From Membranipora membranacea (taxonomy: Eukaryota > Bryozoa > Gymnolaemata > Cheilostomatida > Membraniporidae): DNA of 64,000 nucleotides. The notes beneath the pieces were generated by a model, which saw only the letters and a program-made list of their open reading frames with translations, made no database searches and had not been told where the DNA came from. Shown here piece by piece: positions 11,329 through 25,300 of the stretch. Position numbers and translations under genes: made by a program. Each line of letters begins with the position of its first letter. Positions within the stretch are counted from its first letter, which is position 1. The stretch lies in NCBI GenBank assembly GCA_914767715.1, contig OU612070.1:10619501-10683500 (forward strand). Reading direction: 5' to 3'.

Positions 11329-14070
11329 TAATAATAATAATAATAATTCTGATAAAAATAACTTTTCATGATAGATATCATGAATAGTAAAGCCTCTATT
11401 TGCAGGCATGCTAAAATTTCACAAGTTTTATTTAATTGTTATGTGATAAAAGGGAAAGAAATTATTTTCTTTGAGGTTATTTTAGTGATGATGGATGTGT
11501 ATATTGAGATGTTATTGACAATAAAAACTTCCTATGGAGCATGATGACATAGGCTTATAAAGTTTATTACATTTGTCCAATCCCCTATGGAGGATTGAGC
11601 TGTTCTCTTGGGTTGTTGTTAATGTGGCAGTCAAAGAGAAAATGCTCTGATGTTTCAACCTCTTGCCAGCAGAGGCATAGGGGTGTATGGGTTAGCTTTA
11701 AAAGGAACATATGTGCTTGGAGTCTACTATGGCCTGAGAGAAGGGCACATAGGGATCCGAAGAGTTTTTTATTTTGATCGAGTGGCAGGGGATTTTTAAA
11801 AATAAGGTTTGGTTCATAATCTGAGGTAAATAATACCCCATAATCATGTGTTTTAAAAAATCTTTCCCATGAGGAAAGCCAAAGTTGTTTTACATGTTTA
11901 TTTATCTGAGTTTTGGAAAAATCCTTCGCATTGACATCCTCGTGCTTGAGAGAACGGGTGCCTAGTAACCGGCACACCTCGGCAAGAAAAATTGCAAAAA
12001 GTGTGCTGTTTGTGTGATGCCAAGGTATCTGATTTGTGGTGAACATCCTTTTGAAAAGGTTTAAACGTGCTTTGATATGATCGAGTCTAGTTGGTAGTAT
12101 TTAAGTGGCAACATGTAAAAATTCTTTTGGTGGTTTGTGGGGAGTACCTGTGATTCTTTTTAGAAAATTGTATGTGTTTAGTTGATTGTCAGACTCCCAT
12201 AGATGAGAGCAATAGAATCCTGAGGGTTTGATGACAGAGTTGTATATTGTTCTTAGGGTTTTAGGTGTTAAAGAGTTTATAAAAGGCAGCAACATATTCC
12301 ATTTTCTTTGCATTGAGTATTGTGCATGGGCTTTGTGTGTAGAAAATTTGAGTTTATTGTCAATAGTACTACTACCAAGACTTTAGTCTCGGTGCACGGG
12401 AAATGATATTGTCTGAGATTTTAATTGGAGTTTCATCACCTTCAGGTTTGAAAAAAATAAGAGATGTTTTAGAACAGTTTAGTTTCAGTCGCCATTTCAA
12501 CAACCATTGATGAATTTTAGTAATTGTGTCAATTATTTTTGCGCAGAGAGTTTGACTGTTGTGGGCATTAAAAAGCATAGTTGCATCGTCTGCATACTGC
12601 AGTGGCATTTGATTTGGTTCCGGGGATACAATGACACGAATAGAAATAGAAAAGAAAATTGGTGACAAGACTGATCCTTGTGGTAGACCGATGACATGTG
12701 GTTTCCCCTCGGAGCAGTAGTCATTAATTTGCAACTTCACAGTTCTGTTGCATAGAAAACTTCTAAACACCTTAACAAGTTGAACTGGAATGCCAACCTC
12801 CACCAATCTATACAACATTCCTTCAAGCCAGATGGAATCAAAAGCATTTTGAAAATCGAGAAACAGGGCAGCCACTTTTTGTTTACTCTTTTTGTGATGT
12901 TCAACGAATGATATTAATTAGAATAGATATGTGTCAGTTTAGTAGTTTTTACGAAATCCGTGTTGGAACGGGGGAAGTAGGTTATTAGTTTCAATATGAT
13001 TTGTAATTCTTGTTTCTAATATTCTTTCAAGGAGTTTACCAATATAAGATGTTAGAGTAATTGGTCTGTATACTCCTAGAGTTGTTGTATCTTTGCCTGG
13101 TTTTTTGTTAGGAATGTTACTGTGCCAGATTTCCATGGCCACTCTCCAGTTTTCATTACCAAGTTAAAAAGGTGGAGCAAGAGAATACGGAACAAGGGTT
13201 TTGAACTTTTTATTAATTTGGGATGAAATCCATCCGGATCAGCATTGGATTTATTTTGATCGGTTGATTTAATTGCACAGTCTAATTCCTCTTTTGTTAT
13301 TTTTGAGGAAAGTTCAATGGAAAAAACAGATGACACCTGTGAAGGTTCATCGATATTAGATTTGCCCTCCATGATCTGGTGGTACCAATTCTTATCTAAT
13401 GTATTAATGTCTAGGTGTTGACCTAAAAATAAGCTTTCATAAAGTGCGTTTGCTTTATCGTGATTCTCAGTAAGGATCACGCCTTTCTCACTTTTTAAAC
13501 TGCCTATAGGACTTTTATGATTATTGTAAAAAGTCTTTTTAAAATTGTTCCAAAACTGATTGGACTTGTATCCATTTAGGTTGGATGAGTGATGTTCTAT
13601 AAAATTACTCTGTGCAGTATTTAGAGCCTCTGAAAAACGAAGTTTGGCTTGATCAAGTGTCCTTTTATTAAATTCGTTTGAACCGTATTTATAACGTTTC
13701 CTTGTTTTGCGTACTTCACTTGAAAGGAGAGAAAGGTTTGCATTCCAATATGGTTTACTATGTTTAGATACGGTTTTAATGGGAACATGTTCATTGTTTA
13801 TCCTGCCTAGAGCTGCTTTGACCACTGTCATAACTTTACAGGATCTTCAATTAGGAATAGGTTAGTAATATTAGGTTCTATAAATGATTCTACTCCAGAA
13901 CTATATTCATCCCAGTTTACATTTTTCCAATCACGTTTTTCTTTGATATTATTGGAGCTGATTGGATTATCTAGGTTGATGTCAGTTATCACTGGGATAT
14001 GACCCCTAATTGGTGCTCCAGTAAAAAGTTCTGTGGTGTCATCAAGATGTAAGATGTGGTTAGAAGGAGG
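11329..14070 (-). mobile_element. 5'-truncated, degenerate non-LTR retrotransposon (LINE)
   Basis: Read on the minus strand, the ORF2-like coding remains are: the end of an endonuclease domain (about 14046-13832; TGAPIRGHIPVITD, then RDWKNVNWDEY); a linker and RT N-terminus (13831-13076); YRPITLTSYIGKLLE (in 13142-12939); the RT core with FQNAFDSI, GLPQGSVLSP and the catalytic YADDATM box (12875-12372); the thumb region (12313-12101); and a C-terminal segment with a Cys/His cluster (CLCW...EHFLFDC, 12046-11585). The pieces lie in different frames, so at least four frameshifts or stops have killed the element. The 3' UTR runs to a (TTA)n tail at about 11329-11350. Domain order and the C-terminal Cys/His knuckle suit the jockey/CR1/L2 side of the LINEs, but the clade is not fixed. 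There is no ORF1 and most of the endonuclease is missing. Confidence 0.92.
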
Positions 14071-14074
14071 TTAG

Positions 14075-14145
14075 AGAGTGTTCTGTATTTTGGAGAGAAG
14101 GCTTCTGTTGCCGAAGAATTGAAGTACAGTGCCTACATATGTTTA
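14075..14145. repeat. Direct repeat flanking the LINE (right copy)
   Basis: Partner of 11258-11328, about 87% identical over 71 bp by eye, lying just outside the truncated 5' end of the LINE. Confidence 0.75.
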
Positions 14146-15855
14146 AAGTGTGAGTAAGCTGTGTTGGTCATATGATGACCGAGTTTTTCTCTGGCCCCAT
14201 AGTTTGGCATTTTAAAGGGAATTAAATCGGATTAGCCGCAATCTTTAGGGGTTTTAGGGGACTTTAAGGCTTTGGGCTGTGTACAGATTCCTGAGATTTG
14301 ATATTTTGACATATTTGATATTTTGGTATTTTACCATAGACAGAAGACAAATAAATCATAATTTGAACTGGTGGATGCAAATGCATGTTATGTGGTCAAT
14401 GTCATATCTTATAAAAAACGGGTCGGATATTAATCCGCTCCAACAATGTGAAATGATGTGAAGCATCCGATCCCTAACTCAAATGGCTTCACGTTATTTT
14501 GGCAATATGCTGCTTTCATTCTAAAAGTAATTCTCACTTTCCAGAATTGTGGTAAATTGTCTCCGTGTATATGCAGCTAGTCTGTGCTTGCATTGCATTT
14601 CACCGAAAAATTGTTGCATGAATATGAAATAATGATGATGGAATCTGATCAGATTATTAATTATTCTGCATTGGACAACGAACACACTGGTGTTGTGAAG
14701 AAGATTATATGAGAAAAAGAATGTATCATTGATGGCCGGATAGATTGTCACATTTGTAACTTTGGTGTTGCATTGTGGTCTGTCTAGATATCATAAGAAG
14801 TTCCTCATAAATTTGTGAGGACTGCTCAGGGTTTTCCAGGGGTTTTCCGATGGTTTTCTATGGGCTATCAGTTATGTGCACTGACGTTGTATCTGCTAAG
14901 GTAAAGCACAACAAATTTTCAGCACATTTAATTTGTGCACAGTGAACCATGCTGTCATTGAACCCGATTAAGCCCAACAAGTTTTATAGCTGGCGTCATT
15001 TGTTCATCATTGTATGCCCGGAAGCTGTGGGATGGCATAATGAGCAATCTGTCGATCAAAGCATGGGTGTCGGTCAGAAAACGATGGGTAGCAAAGACAG
15101 GAGCTATTATTCGTTTTGACTGTCTTGTCTGTGTAATCGGCTAGGTTCACACGTAAATCTACAAAAGAATAAAGCCTGATTGCTTCATAGATAAGTGTTT
15201 TGCGTTTTGTGCACAATCGCAAATAATGATGGATAGTGAAAGCTAATTGTGCTGATGACAAAGAATTCACTTTAATCATCTCGTCCAATGAAAAGATTTA
15301 CACCCAAATGAACTAGAATTACTTCAAGCTGTCTTATATTAACCACGATAAGCCATGAGGGTTTTTTTTCTTCGCCTCACACAACCCTATTATATAATAG
15401 ATTCATTTTGTGTTTCTTCCTTCAAGGATGCGCTCTAGGTCTGCATAGCTTAGCATGTATGGAATACTAGCATTGAGACTAGCTTGAATCTGTTTGCTTT
15501 CAAACTTTGGTAAGTATTTTTGCTAAAAAGCAAACTATTATTTGTATAGTATTTATGTGATTCAATATGTATTAGGATTATCAGCTTTTTATTCAATTAA
15601 ATGACCAAGGGAATTTAAAATAAATCCCTGAAACCAATACACATGCATTGATGCAAGTGACTTGTCCTAGCATCTCGAAGGCTTTATGTCTTTTCGCCTG
15701 AGAAAAATATCCTCATACATGTGCTTGGAAAGTATAGATTATTAAATATAATTGTGCCAGGTTGAGGGTTTGGCTTATTGTTCTTGCTTTGTGTCTCCAT
15801 CAATTTCATTTGTTGCCAACAAATGTGTTTTTTTATTTATCTTATTTTTTAAATA
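14146..15855. other. Intergenic; possible 5' untranslated exon of SLC16-like gene A
   Basis: No coding sequence recognised. A good 5' splice site (TTTG|GTAAGT) at about 15509 pairs plausibly with the TTTTTAAATAG acceptor at 15856. A non-coding first exon ending near 15508 is therefore possible, but not proven. Confidence 0.3.
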
Positions 15856-15881
15856 GTGTGAGTGAGTCGGCGGATCGATCA

Positions 15882-18800
15882 ATGACAATGGAACAGATAG
15901 ATCATCTATTACCTATCGATCGTGGATGGGCTTGGGTGATCACGTTGGGTAAGTATATAAGAAAATATTGATATTCTCAAAAATCATTGATTACCAATAC
16001 TATGAAATCCTTTACTACAAGAAAGTTCATAGATTTCCATTAACTCTAGTACTACATTATTGAATGAGAAGGACGGCCCATAATGCACTGTACTTTTGCC
16101 AACCATGTTTGCTAATAACTGTGATAATTTTTATGTCTAATTATAAGCATCATATGCAATGGGAATGTAACTAGAGCCCATTGACCATGTTTCTTACCCA
16201 ACTTTCGGACCAAATTAAGATGTATTCCAAATTTCGATCCTTGGTGTGAATTGTAGTATTCGCAAACCCCAGCAGTGGCAGCATGCAATGGTTTAAGGTT
16301 TATGATGACTGTTTGGGACATTTACTAGGTGGTGTGAGGCTGTAGATGACGTTCTTGAGTCTAGTCTGGACCGGAAATATAGACAAGAGGGTGCTGGGGG
16401 AGGTGCGCGACTTGGACAATCCATTAAGACAGCTCACCCAACTCGACCTCATGACTTATGATGCACAAATCGCCTGGCAGTGAATGGCAAATGCACAAAC
16501 GGATGTGCAATTGTGCCATCTCAGTGAACCACAGTTGAAGATAAATTTTAGCCAATATGTCGGGGACTTTTTTGATCTTAACAGACTGCAATTTTTGCTA
16601 AAGCAAGAGGCGAAGTTTGTTTTGTTACAGCATCTAGATGTGGCAAACCGTTAAAAAATTTTGTGTGTAAAGATTTTAACTGATTCATTTTGTAGCCTCA
16701 ACTGGATTTTTCACATTTGTTGCTGGCGGTTACAAAACTCAAGGAATCATTCTTGTTGAGCTTCAGGAGTTATACCCTAATCACTCGGCTAAGGCGTTGC
16801 TATGGATATTCAGTACTAGCTTCCTACTTACAACATTTGGAGGTGAGATACAAGAATACAGACAAATACGAGAACTAGAAAATCAAACCAAAGTCGCTCA
16901 ATTTAAATCCGTAGATGACCAAAACTTGCAAAGGGTCTCATTCCAAAGTTGACAACTTGGAGCAAATTCTCATTGAAAGACCCCCCCCCCCCCCCGATGT
17001 ATATACCGTTTTAAATAAAAAAATGATATCTCACTTTCACTTCTTGGTCATGGCCTTGAATGGGGTAAAAACCACCGATTTTAATTGCTTTGGACTTTTT
17101 AGATGACTGCTTGGTTTTTGTTTTAAAAAACTTGTACTTTAATTGATGGCAAGTTATCATGAGAAAGCAAGGAGCAACAGTTAGGCAGAATCAATGTGAT
17201 TCCCTGGAATTGCTTCTCTCACCAAGTCAGACCAAGGTCGGACCAGGATCACACTTGCACCCAGCAGAGACAAAATATGTTTGAGTTCTATGATTTTATA
17301 TACATGTAGTTGAAGAATGGGGAATGGGGATTATTTATATTACAGCCACCTTGTTAACGTGATACATATAGTCAAGGGTGTGTGCTTTTAGGGTTGTATA
17401 ACAATTTGATTGAATACATAAGTGAATAAATACTATAAAAATTCAAGTCAACAGCCATTGAGCGGCGCTAGAGTAGAATTATGCCACTTTTTACCACCAG
17501 TAAACTAAGTCTAGATTGTGATCATATTCAAATAGATGAGAAAAAAATTCAGTTCAAAAAATCTAGCATAAAATCCATAAGAAGTATTCTGTACATTGGA
17601 ACAGCATAAGGTATCATCTGATGTCTGAGGCAGAAATAATGATCGATGGCACAGTGACATTGACATTACACTATTAACATGTGTATCTCTCGTCGTAATA
17701 GCCAATTTAATCTTATGCACTTTTCACGTTCTGACTCCAATTTATAGAAAGTGACCGAGAATCTGTACGCAAACTTCCCTCTGAAATGCTCTGTCTATCA
17801 GTGACATACAATAATAAATTACAAGATCAGTGATTGTCAATGGGACTGATTTCACAATTCAACCGTTCCGCTTACAAATGGACCTCAATTGGTTATTTTT
17901 TGTACATTTTTAGGTCCGTTTAATGGTTTATTACTGGTCAAGACCTCCAACAGATTTGTCTCCCTTATCGGAGCAGTCTTACTAGTAGTCAGTCACGTGA
18001 CCTTCGCTTACAGTAATCAGCTTATCTACATGTACATCAGCTATGGCCTGACATATGGTATGTATGATTTAATATATAGTAAATATGATATTAATGTATA
18101 TTACACATGGTAAATATGGTGTGATATGATATGATATCAGCCAAATATTCACTATAGGGCTTCTAATGGACGTAATTTGACTGCATGTTAGTTTGGGGAC
18201 AGGCACAATCCTCATTTTTGTAAATTTTCTTTAAATATTGTACATATATAATAGTTCAAGCTGTATGTCGACTAAAGGCTCGATTTTCAAGAAATATAAA
18301 GTGCTTGATGCACTGATTCTAAGAACTTTGTATAAGGGCACTAAACATGTAATTCTACACTTACGCTAACATTAAAGTACATTTCCAGGCATGCCCCATT
18401 TGGATGTTCCCCGATCATAGTAGATTTTTAAAATACAACACCTGTGATTAATTTTTTGACACTTAGGTCAGCTAGGGTGTGAACAGTGCAGATAATTCAT
18501 TAAAAATACTTTAAATTAAAGAGTTAATCACAACATGCTGTCCTCACTACAATGACTCAATAATATAGATCTGACTAGAATTCTGCACCTAATGATTTAA
18601 TGGGTGGTCTGTTTTATTTAATTTAATCCATCCCTGCATGCTTCAGCTATTATCTGTTGATCTCTGTCCCAGTTTTGGCCCTAGTTCCGTAATTCTGATA
18701 ATGTGTCACTCAAAAGGAAAAATATACACTCTACCAGATTATAGTATGTAACAGTACCTGACTTTGAGGTATTAGAAATGCGGATGTTTCAATAAAGTGT

Positions 18801-21800
18801 TTCTTCGAAAGGTCAACAAAAAAATGGTCAACCTACAAGCTAAGCTGTATGTATGCCTTAGATTCTATCTCAGGATAAAACTAAGAATTTTTTTTGACAA
18901 AATGTCTTAGTTTTTGCCATGGGTTTTCCTGTGGTGGCAGCGATGTTCGAGGTGCCGGATTATATCAATATTATGTTTTCCTTTAATTTATTTTTTCCTC
19001 AGGACTCGGAGCCGGTATGGTAAAGCTATCCGCCTACACAGCCTACAACGAATACTTTAATAAAAAGAAAGCCCTTTCTATTGGACTGGCCACTTCTGGA
19101 TCTGGGATAGGGACGATCGCTATACCTCCCCTACTAAGATGGTTATTTGATAACTTCTCTTTTTCCGGTGCTATTCTTCTTTATGGTGAGGCAATTTTTT
19201 CTGCACAACATCAAAATTGGTTGACTCTCATCGGCTGTTAGCAAACAAAACCAACACGTTGGCTAGTATCATGCAGAGAGCTATAAACCTACTTAACATT
19301 TTGACTCAGAAAGAACCGTTGGAAGTTTCAGTACTGATCTAAGAGATTGCAAATCCTTAGTCATTGAAATTCGGTAACCTCTGCCCTATCAAGATCAAAC
19401 TCCTATCTCGGACAACTGTGTAGCGAGGTAGATTGGATGATGACTTTCAGTTCATCAGACTTGCCACCCAAATATTCTCATTATGTATAGGTACACAGGG
19501 GCCAAACATATTCAATGGCCTTTTATCACTTTCAGTGTCATAGAAAAGTTTAAGTGTGGGGTACATTGACAAGTGTGATGAACAGAATTTAACCTGTCCA
19601 CTTATCATGTCAATGCAGGGGCTAATAGGCATTTCGCTACAAATTAAATAGGCATAACATATTTGGTTATCCCTGTTATGTAACCTTTTAAAGCGAGGCC
19701 TAGCATACAGCTCCTTAGTCTGAGCCCCCAGACTTTGTCCCCTGTCCGACGGCCCCCCGGAGGGGAAAAAGTCTGAGAACAATGCAGGATTTCGCTGGAG
19801 TTGTCTGCTCTTGAGTGTTATAAGTTAATCAAGGGGAGCACTAAAACTGCAATATCTATTGATTTCTGTTCATGCCACCTACTATATTGCTCCAGGTATG
19901 AGAGTATTCCAGTCAGACTCTGGGAAAAGTAGCCTCATGTTTGGGAAATACTCATGAGCAGAGATATTCACTGCCAAGTAGTGAAGAAAATGTCAGCCAG
20001 AATTTCTTTCATTTTGAATAAGGGCGGTCATTCATGACATTGACAAAAGGTCATACAATGTGTTTTATTGGACCCTAGGCTATATGAAGTAAGATTAATG
20101 TAGAAGTAATGAGAGGAAAAATCCAAGCAAATCCTGCACAGTGCGTAGACTAACAGCTCCTATGTGCTAGATCATGAACTCCACTTAAAACTAAACAATT
20201 TAATATGTGTCCGTCTTGGTTTGGATTATTTCTTGGAATGACCTTTATCTCCTCAATCTTCAATCAATTATACAAACCGGCCAAAACTTCAGCAACAAAA
20301 AATTTAACCAAAAACAAATTTCAAGCTCTGACGTATAAATTTTAAATATTTATTATAGGGGGCCTGGCAATGCAGCTGTTAGTGTTAGCTACGTTACTAC
20401 GTCCCATGTCCTACTATGAAGAGTTAGCTGCCAGGAAACTCAACAGGGCATCTTCTGACGATGATGAGACAGGAATCATAGCCAAAGAGAAGGAAGCTCA
20501 ACTTACTCTCGAGGTAAGCTGTGTATACATTTCCCTCGAAGCACCGCGATGCGATGCGGTGCAGTATCGCTGTAAATTGAAATCTCCCACTTTTGAATTT
20601 AGGTTACTTGGCAAGTATGGCTGAAGGAATCGTGGTTTTATGTACCATTGCGGAGGTATTCTTGATTAGATGTACCCATCCGTCGTGGGTGTAACTACGT
20701 CTCAATCACCATCTTATTATTTCTCAGTCTTCGGACAGAGACAGACTTGCGATTTTAACCAATTTTTCTCTTCTCTTATTTAATGAGAAGGCAATTCCTA
20801 AATCACATTGCTCTGCAAGTTCTCTGGCTCAAAGCGCAGTGCTTGGAGCCATATCTCAAACATTTTTTAGTTCGCTTGGGCAAAACCAATGATATTTGCT
20901 ATAAGGCCACTGGTATCACACAAACTGCAGAAGGCCTGTCTAGTATTTGAGGAACCATTGATAAACAAACCATCAAAACTTTTTTTGTGCAATGTTTTAG
21001 GTTGATGACTCAGTGCGACAGAGAAGCATTTCAGTCGGTGCTAAGAACGAACTGAGTCTACCAGCCGCCCAATCTAGACATACTTTTCTCTCCGCCCCTC
21101 ATGGTATAAACAGGCTTCACCCTTACCAAAGCCGGTCTAAGCGTTCCTTGAATGTTTCTATCAAAGAGCTATCGAGCATGAACGATATGAGTGGAGGTCC
21201 TTCTGGACTGTTGTTTGCTTGTAATTTACAACCTGATTCAAGTGATAGTAACGAATCGACGACCTGCACATCCAATACAGAGCTGTCCAGTGAAGAGTCA
21301 GCACAAACTCCTCGCTTCAACTGGAGAATATTTATAAATCCTTGGAGCCTGTTACTCGGCTTTGCTATAATGGTGTACTCATGTGGAATGGCTGTCACGT
21401 ATCAGACAATACCCTCTCTTGGAAAATCTTCAGGTAAGTGTTGTGCCTATGTCAGCACGAATGGAAAGCCAACAACTTAAGGGGAAGTGACTCCAAATTC
21501 AGGCTTTTTGGATAAACTGGGGAGTTTAATTCATTTCTAAATATTGTATAAGTCTAATACACACCTTGATGAATCTACTTGGTAATGTGGTCTCTGCATC
21601 ATAACATTATATATGCTGTAATTGATGTTATTGGACAAGCAAAACTTCTTGTTGTATTCAAAAAAAAATTTTGTCATCACATGCAGGTTGTTGGAAAGGG
21701 TTGATTTTAAATTAATTTTCCGATGAATTATGTTGTCCAATCTTTGCTAGCTTAGGTTGAAGCTTATATAAAGTGATGAGGTTGAGCGAATTTCACTATT

Positions 21801-23174
21801 CAAGCTTGTGCGGAAATGCAAACTTGTTCTGCAAAAATATAAAAGCCTATTTTGTCAATTTGCTCTATTTTGAAACAATCTTCATACCTCGCCAATTTTT
21901 TCAACTTTCACTGAGACAAAACATTATATACTTATTTTATTTCAGGCGTTAGCAAGACCTTGATGGCCATTCTGCTGACAATAGCTGGATGTATTGAAAT
22001 ACCTGGTAGAATAGTCAATGGACTTATTGCTGATAAGGGATACTTTTCATCACTTACCCAGCTAGGGTTATGTATGGGAGTGACGTCTATATGTGCTCTT
22101 GTCTGTGCTAGTGTGTCTGGCACTGCGGGTAAGTTTTGTTTCGTTGTAAGAGGGGAAACATTGTAAAAAAAACTTTATCTTATGGGCTTCAAATCCATTT
22201 TGAGTCAGCACCATGACTGATCATCAGGGGAGAGGGGGCGACTCTGTATAGAGGCAAATCTTGTTATAAATCCATCTATCTATCCTCCTTCTCTAGATGT
22301 AAATCCTTTTCACCAGTTATGAGGTTTTAGACTTTCACAAAGGTTGCTTGACTGCTCGATGAATAAACTTTTAAAGATAACGGTTCCAAGTTAAAAACAG
22401 CAGTACAAGCTCGATGGCAGAACCAATTATCTGATATACATTCTTTTAAGAATGAACTTGTCTTGGTGGATTGCATATGTTAAATGTATCCTGTTATTTA
22501 TAATATATTTACAGGGATACTGACAATGATAGTTGGCTTGTCCTCTGTGGGTACTGCTGTGTACACCCTCATACCCATAGCTTCTGGAGAGCTACTCGGC
22601 AAACAGAACGTGCCGAGTATGATGTCCATCAATTTCCTGTATGAGGGACTCGGATGTGTCATTGCTACTTTCTGTGCCGGTAAGATGAAACTTTGAACAG
22701 ATCGACTATTTTCATGCGAGTGCAAATCATGTCAAATAGACAGTTTTCTGAGCTCTAATTTGAGCCTCTATTCAGAGCTGCCCTCTCTCCAGCTTGGTAC
22801 TTTTAACCAACACTGCATAGTAAAAAGGAGCTGAAAAGAGGGTTATCTTGAAAACCGCTTATGATAGGATAAAAATGATCTGTGATTCAGAATCTACAGC
22901 ATCAAAAACTCGTGAGGACATAGAGATTTATCAGCTTTCAAGTCTCCAATGTTTTAGAAACATTGACATTCTAATAATACAACATTGTTTCTTTATATTT
23001 GTAGGGGAGATCTATGATACCTTTCTGGCGTGGGAGGCAGTGTTTTTCTATATATGTGTATGCTTTATGTGCGGTAGTTTGATCATGTTTGCTACTTCAT
23101 TTGCGTTCTATGTAGTCAACAAGCGTAAGTCGAACCAAGCCTCAGCTGAGAACTCTCTCACTTCTGAGAAATAG
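15882..23174 (+). CDS. SLC16-type (monocarboxylate transporter-like) gene A
   Basis: Nine coding exons: 15882-15948, 16696-16842, 17914-18057, 19003-19185, 20359-20513, 21001-21433, 21946-22128, 22515-22679, 23005-23174. All junctions are GT-AG with compatible phases, giving 548 aa. The product is a 12-segment major facilitator of the SLC16 family, expected in the plasma membrane and, in known relatives, moving monocarboxylates or other small solutes, some with protons. Family marks: DRGWAW at residues 13-18 (usual motif DGGWGW, so the first Gly is Arg here); Lys36 in TM1, matching the essential TM1 Lys of MCT1; YFNKKKALSIGLATSGSG at the TM4-TM5 loop; Glu394 and Arg398 in TM8, the position of the MCT1 Asp/Arg pair. 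A long cytosolic TM6-TM7 loop is encoded by exons 5-6. The start is the first Met after the likely intron end at 15856. Substrate cannot be read from sequence. Confidence 0.93.
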
Positions 23175-24329
23175 GTAACGATTTTATAATCTTAACTTAG
23201 TAATACATTGACGCCTGCCGGTAGCTAATGTGTTTGCTCTGATATGATTGGCTGTTGGGTGAGAAACCAGCCAATCAGAGCCAACACATTGGCTACATTG
23301 ACAATTGTGTCTCGGCAAATCAGAAAAGTGAAACGTCTTCATATTATTAAAAAGCGTTGTGCTGTCTATATTTTGAGTCTATTTTATGTTGATTACACTT
23401 GATTGAGATCATTCAATCCGAAACGATTGCTAAGCTGTTCATAATTATAAAAGCAAAAATATTTGACTCCCTTTGAAATTATATTCGCCTCATAATAATG
23501 CTGACAATTGGACTGACTCATTTTTTGTTCTATAATATATTATCCTTTTTGATATCTACGGCATTTACATTAAAATTATATTGATTAAAAAATAGCGCAG
23601 ATGTCATCTTCCCATACATAATAAGGAGGTAATTCCATATCAAAACAAAGTTTCAAAAGTTTCAAAGTGTAGTGATTAACAGTCGACAGTTGACACCTCT
23701 TCTTGTCAACCGCTTTTTGTCCAAATGAAGTAAAAAACTAAGATATTATCTAACATTCTTTTATGAGTCCATTGTTAGTTCTTTGGCTTAGTTTCAGTGC
23801 TCTAACCACCCGATCTTGCCTATATTTTTGACAGGAACCAAAGGCTCTTTAACATGTCAAATTTATATTACCGGGGTCTCAGCACGCCTTTGGCCTCCGG
23901 AATAATATTCGCGTAGCCTTCAATGCTTGTCATATTGAAGAGCTGGAACTTTTATCAAATCTGTAGATAAGTAGAAATAAACACACCTTACTATAACATT
24001 ATCTGAAAGTGTTGTCCGTCTGATTTTCTTGGAAGATCGCCAAATTAGGTCATCAGACTTAACATAATTTACACGAAGTAACATCTTCAAGAACTAAATA
24101 AGAAAATTTCTATCAGTTATCATTGGCGCATGTTGTTATATCCTTGTGTATATGCTGCAGTAACAAAAATGAATCATGTACTCTGTTTGACTTCAATTTT
24201 TATCATAACAATAACTTGTTGATTCTATAAAACTGATCTGATATAATTTGATTCAGCTTTCTGGTAAACAATGCCAGGCGTTATTATGAATCTTGTACGA
24301 TAGAATAGATAATGACCTTAGAGATCAAC
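23175..24329. other. 3' flank of gene A and intergenic DNA
   Basis: No coding signal. It contains a hairpin-type MITE (23221-23296) and AT-rich sequence; ATTAAA near 23346 could be a poly(A) signal for gene A. Confidence 0.35.
23221..23296. mobile_element. Palindromic MITE, family 'TAGCCAATGTGTTGGCT', copy 1
   Basis: GTAGCTAATGTGTTTGCTCT...AGAGCCAACACATTGGCTAC: an imperfect hairpin with about 30-bp arms. The same termini recur at 50230-50271, 52937-53009 and 60841-60913, so this is a dispersed short inverted-repeat family. Confidence 0.7.
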
Positions 24330-25300
24330 TGCCTGCTTGCATTACCTTAGGAGTCAACAAAAAAAATTTATACTGGCAAAGATTATGAATACAAGCATTG
24401 AAAGCTTTCAATTTTCTAAAACTAACTATGAAAAGCTAAGTGATAATCTCCAATTCTTGAATTGGAGTGTCATTACAAAATGGAGCCGCCTCAATGCAGC
24501 TTTGGAAGTGATTTCCAATACACCATAAGATGTCACAAAAATTTCAGGCGTAATAAGATGCATCCAAAGCCTGGGGGCAAAAAAAGCTGCAAGAACCTCC
24601 AACAAAGGCTGGGAAAGTACATGTTTTATCTCAAAATCGCACGTGTTGTTCCTGGTTTAAAATAGATGAGAAATAATTACCGCCCCATCTCTCACCATTT
24701 AAAAGTGGTATAGATATTTCTAACTTCACAAATTTATAAACTACTATAAAGTACTATCTGAGTATAAAGGAACTATTGGTGCAGCAGAAAATTTTAACAC
24801 AAAAACTGTGACCCAGAGTATTTATTGACTTTTTTAAATATTTTGATACTATTGTCCATGATATAAATTATCTGACTAACTGGTAAAGTTTTATACAGGT
24901 ACAAAGAAAAATCGAATCTCAAACCTAAAGCAATTGTCGCAGCATAACACAGTGCTCAATTTTGGGTTCTTCGTTACTTTTAATCTACATAACAGTTTAT
25001 TGAAGACTGCTACATCCCGATATTATATCCTTTGCCGATGATACAACCATTTTCTCAACAGACAACAAAATTTATTATAAACTGTTTTATTTTTAACTAT
25101 TTTATCTTAAACTATTTAAAAGCCTTCTGGATTATTTTAAACTGAGTTGCCAGGCTGAAAAATTAAACTTAGCTGCAAAACAATGGGAAATTAAAAATGA
25201 CACAATTCTTTTTTACTCCAATATAAATTTTTTAAATTATCTCAGAGACCTCTGCCGAAATCTTAACTAAACCTAATTTTGGCCATTATATACTTTCGCT
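24330..25300 (+). mobile_element. Highly degenerate LINE reverse transcriptase remnant
   Basis: Scattered RT landmarks in order on the plus strand: NYRPIS (about 24676), a GSILG..LLLIYI-like stretch (about 24958-24995), and SFADDTTIFST at about 25030-25062, the catalytic FADD box. Downstream, a KLSCQAEKLNLA-like segment fits the RT tail. Many stops and frameshifts separate them. It is a different lineage or age class from the minus-strand LINE at 11.3-14.1 kb. Confidence 0.6.

Noticed and set aside
11595-11777. Plus-strand open frame
   Set aside because: Shadow of the LINE C-terminal coding sequence on the minus strand.
15762-15881. Upstream in-frame Met extending SLC16-like gene A
   Set aside because: A TTTTTTAAATAG acceptor at 15856 indicates that the earlier codons are intronic; gene B starts at the matching position with a stop just upstream.
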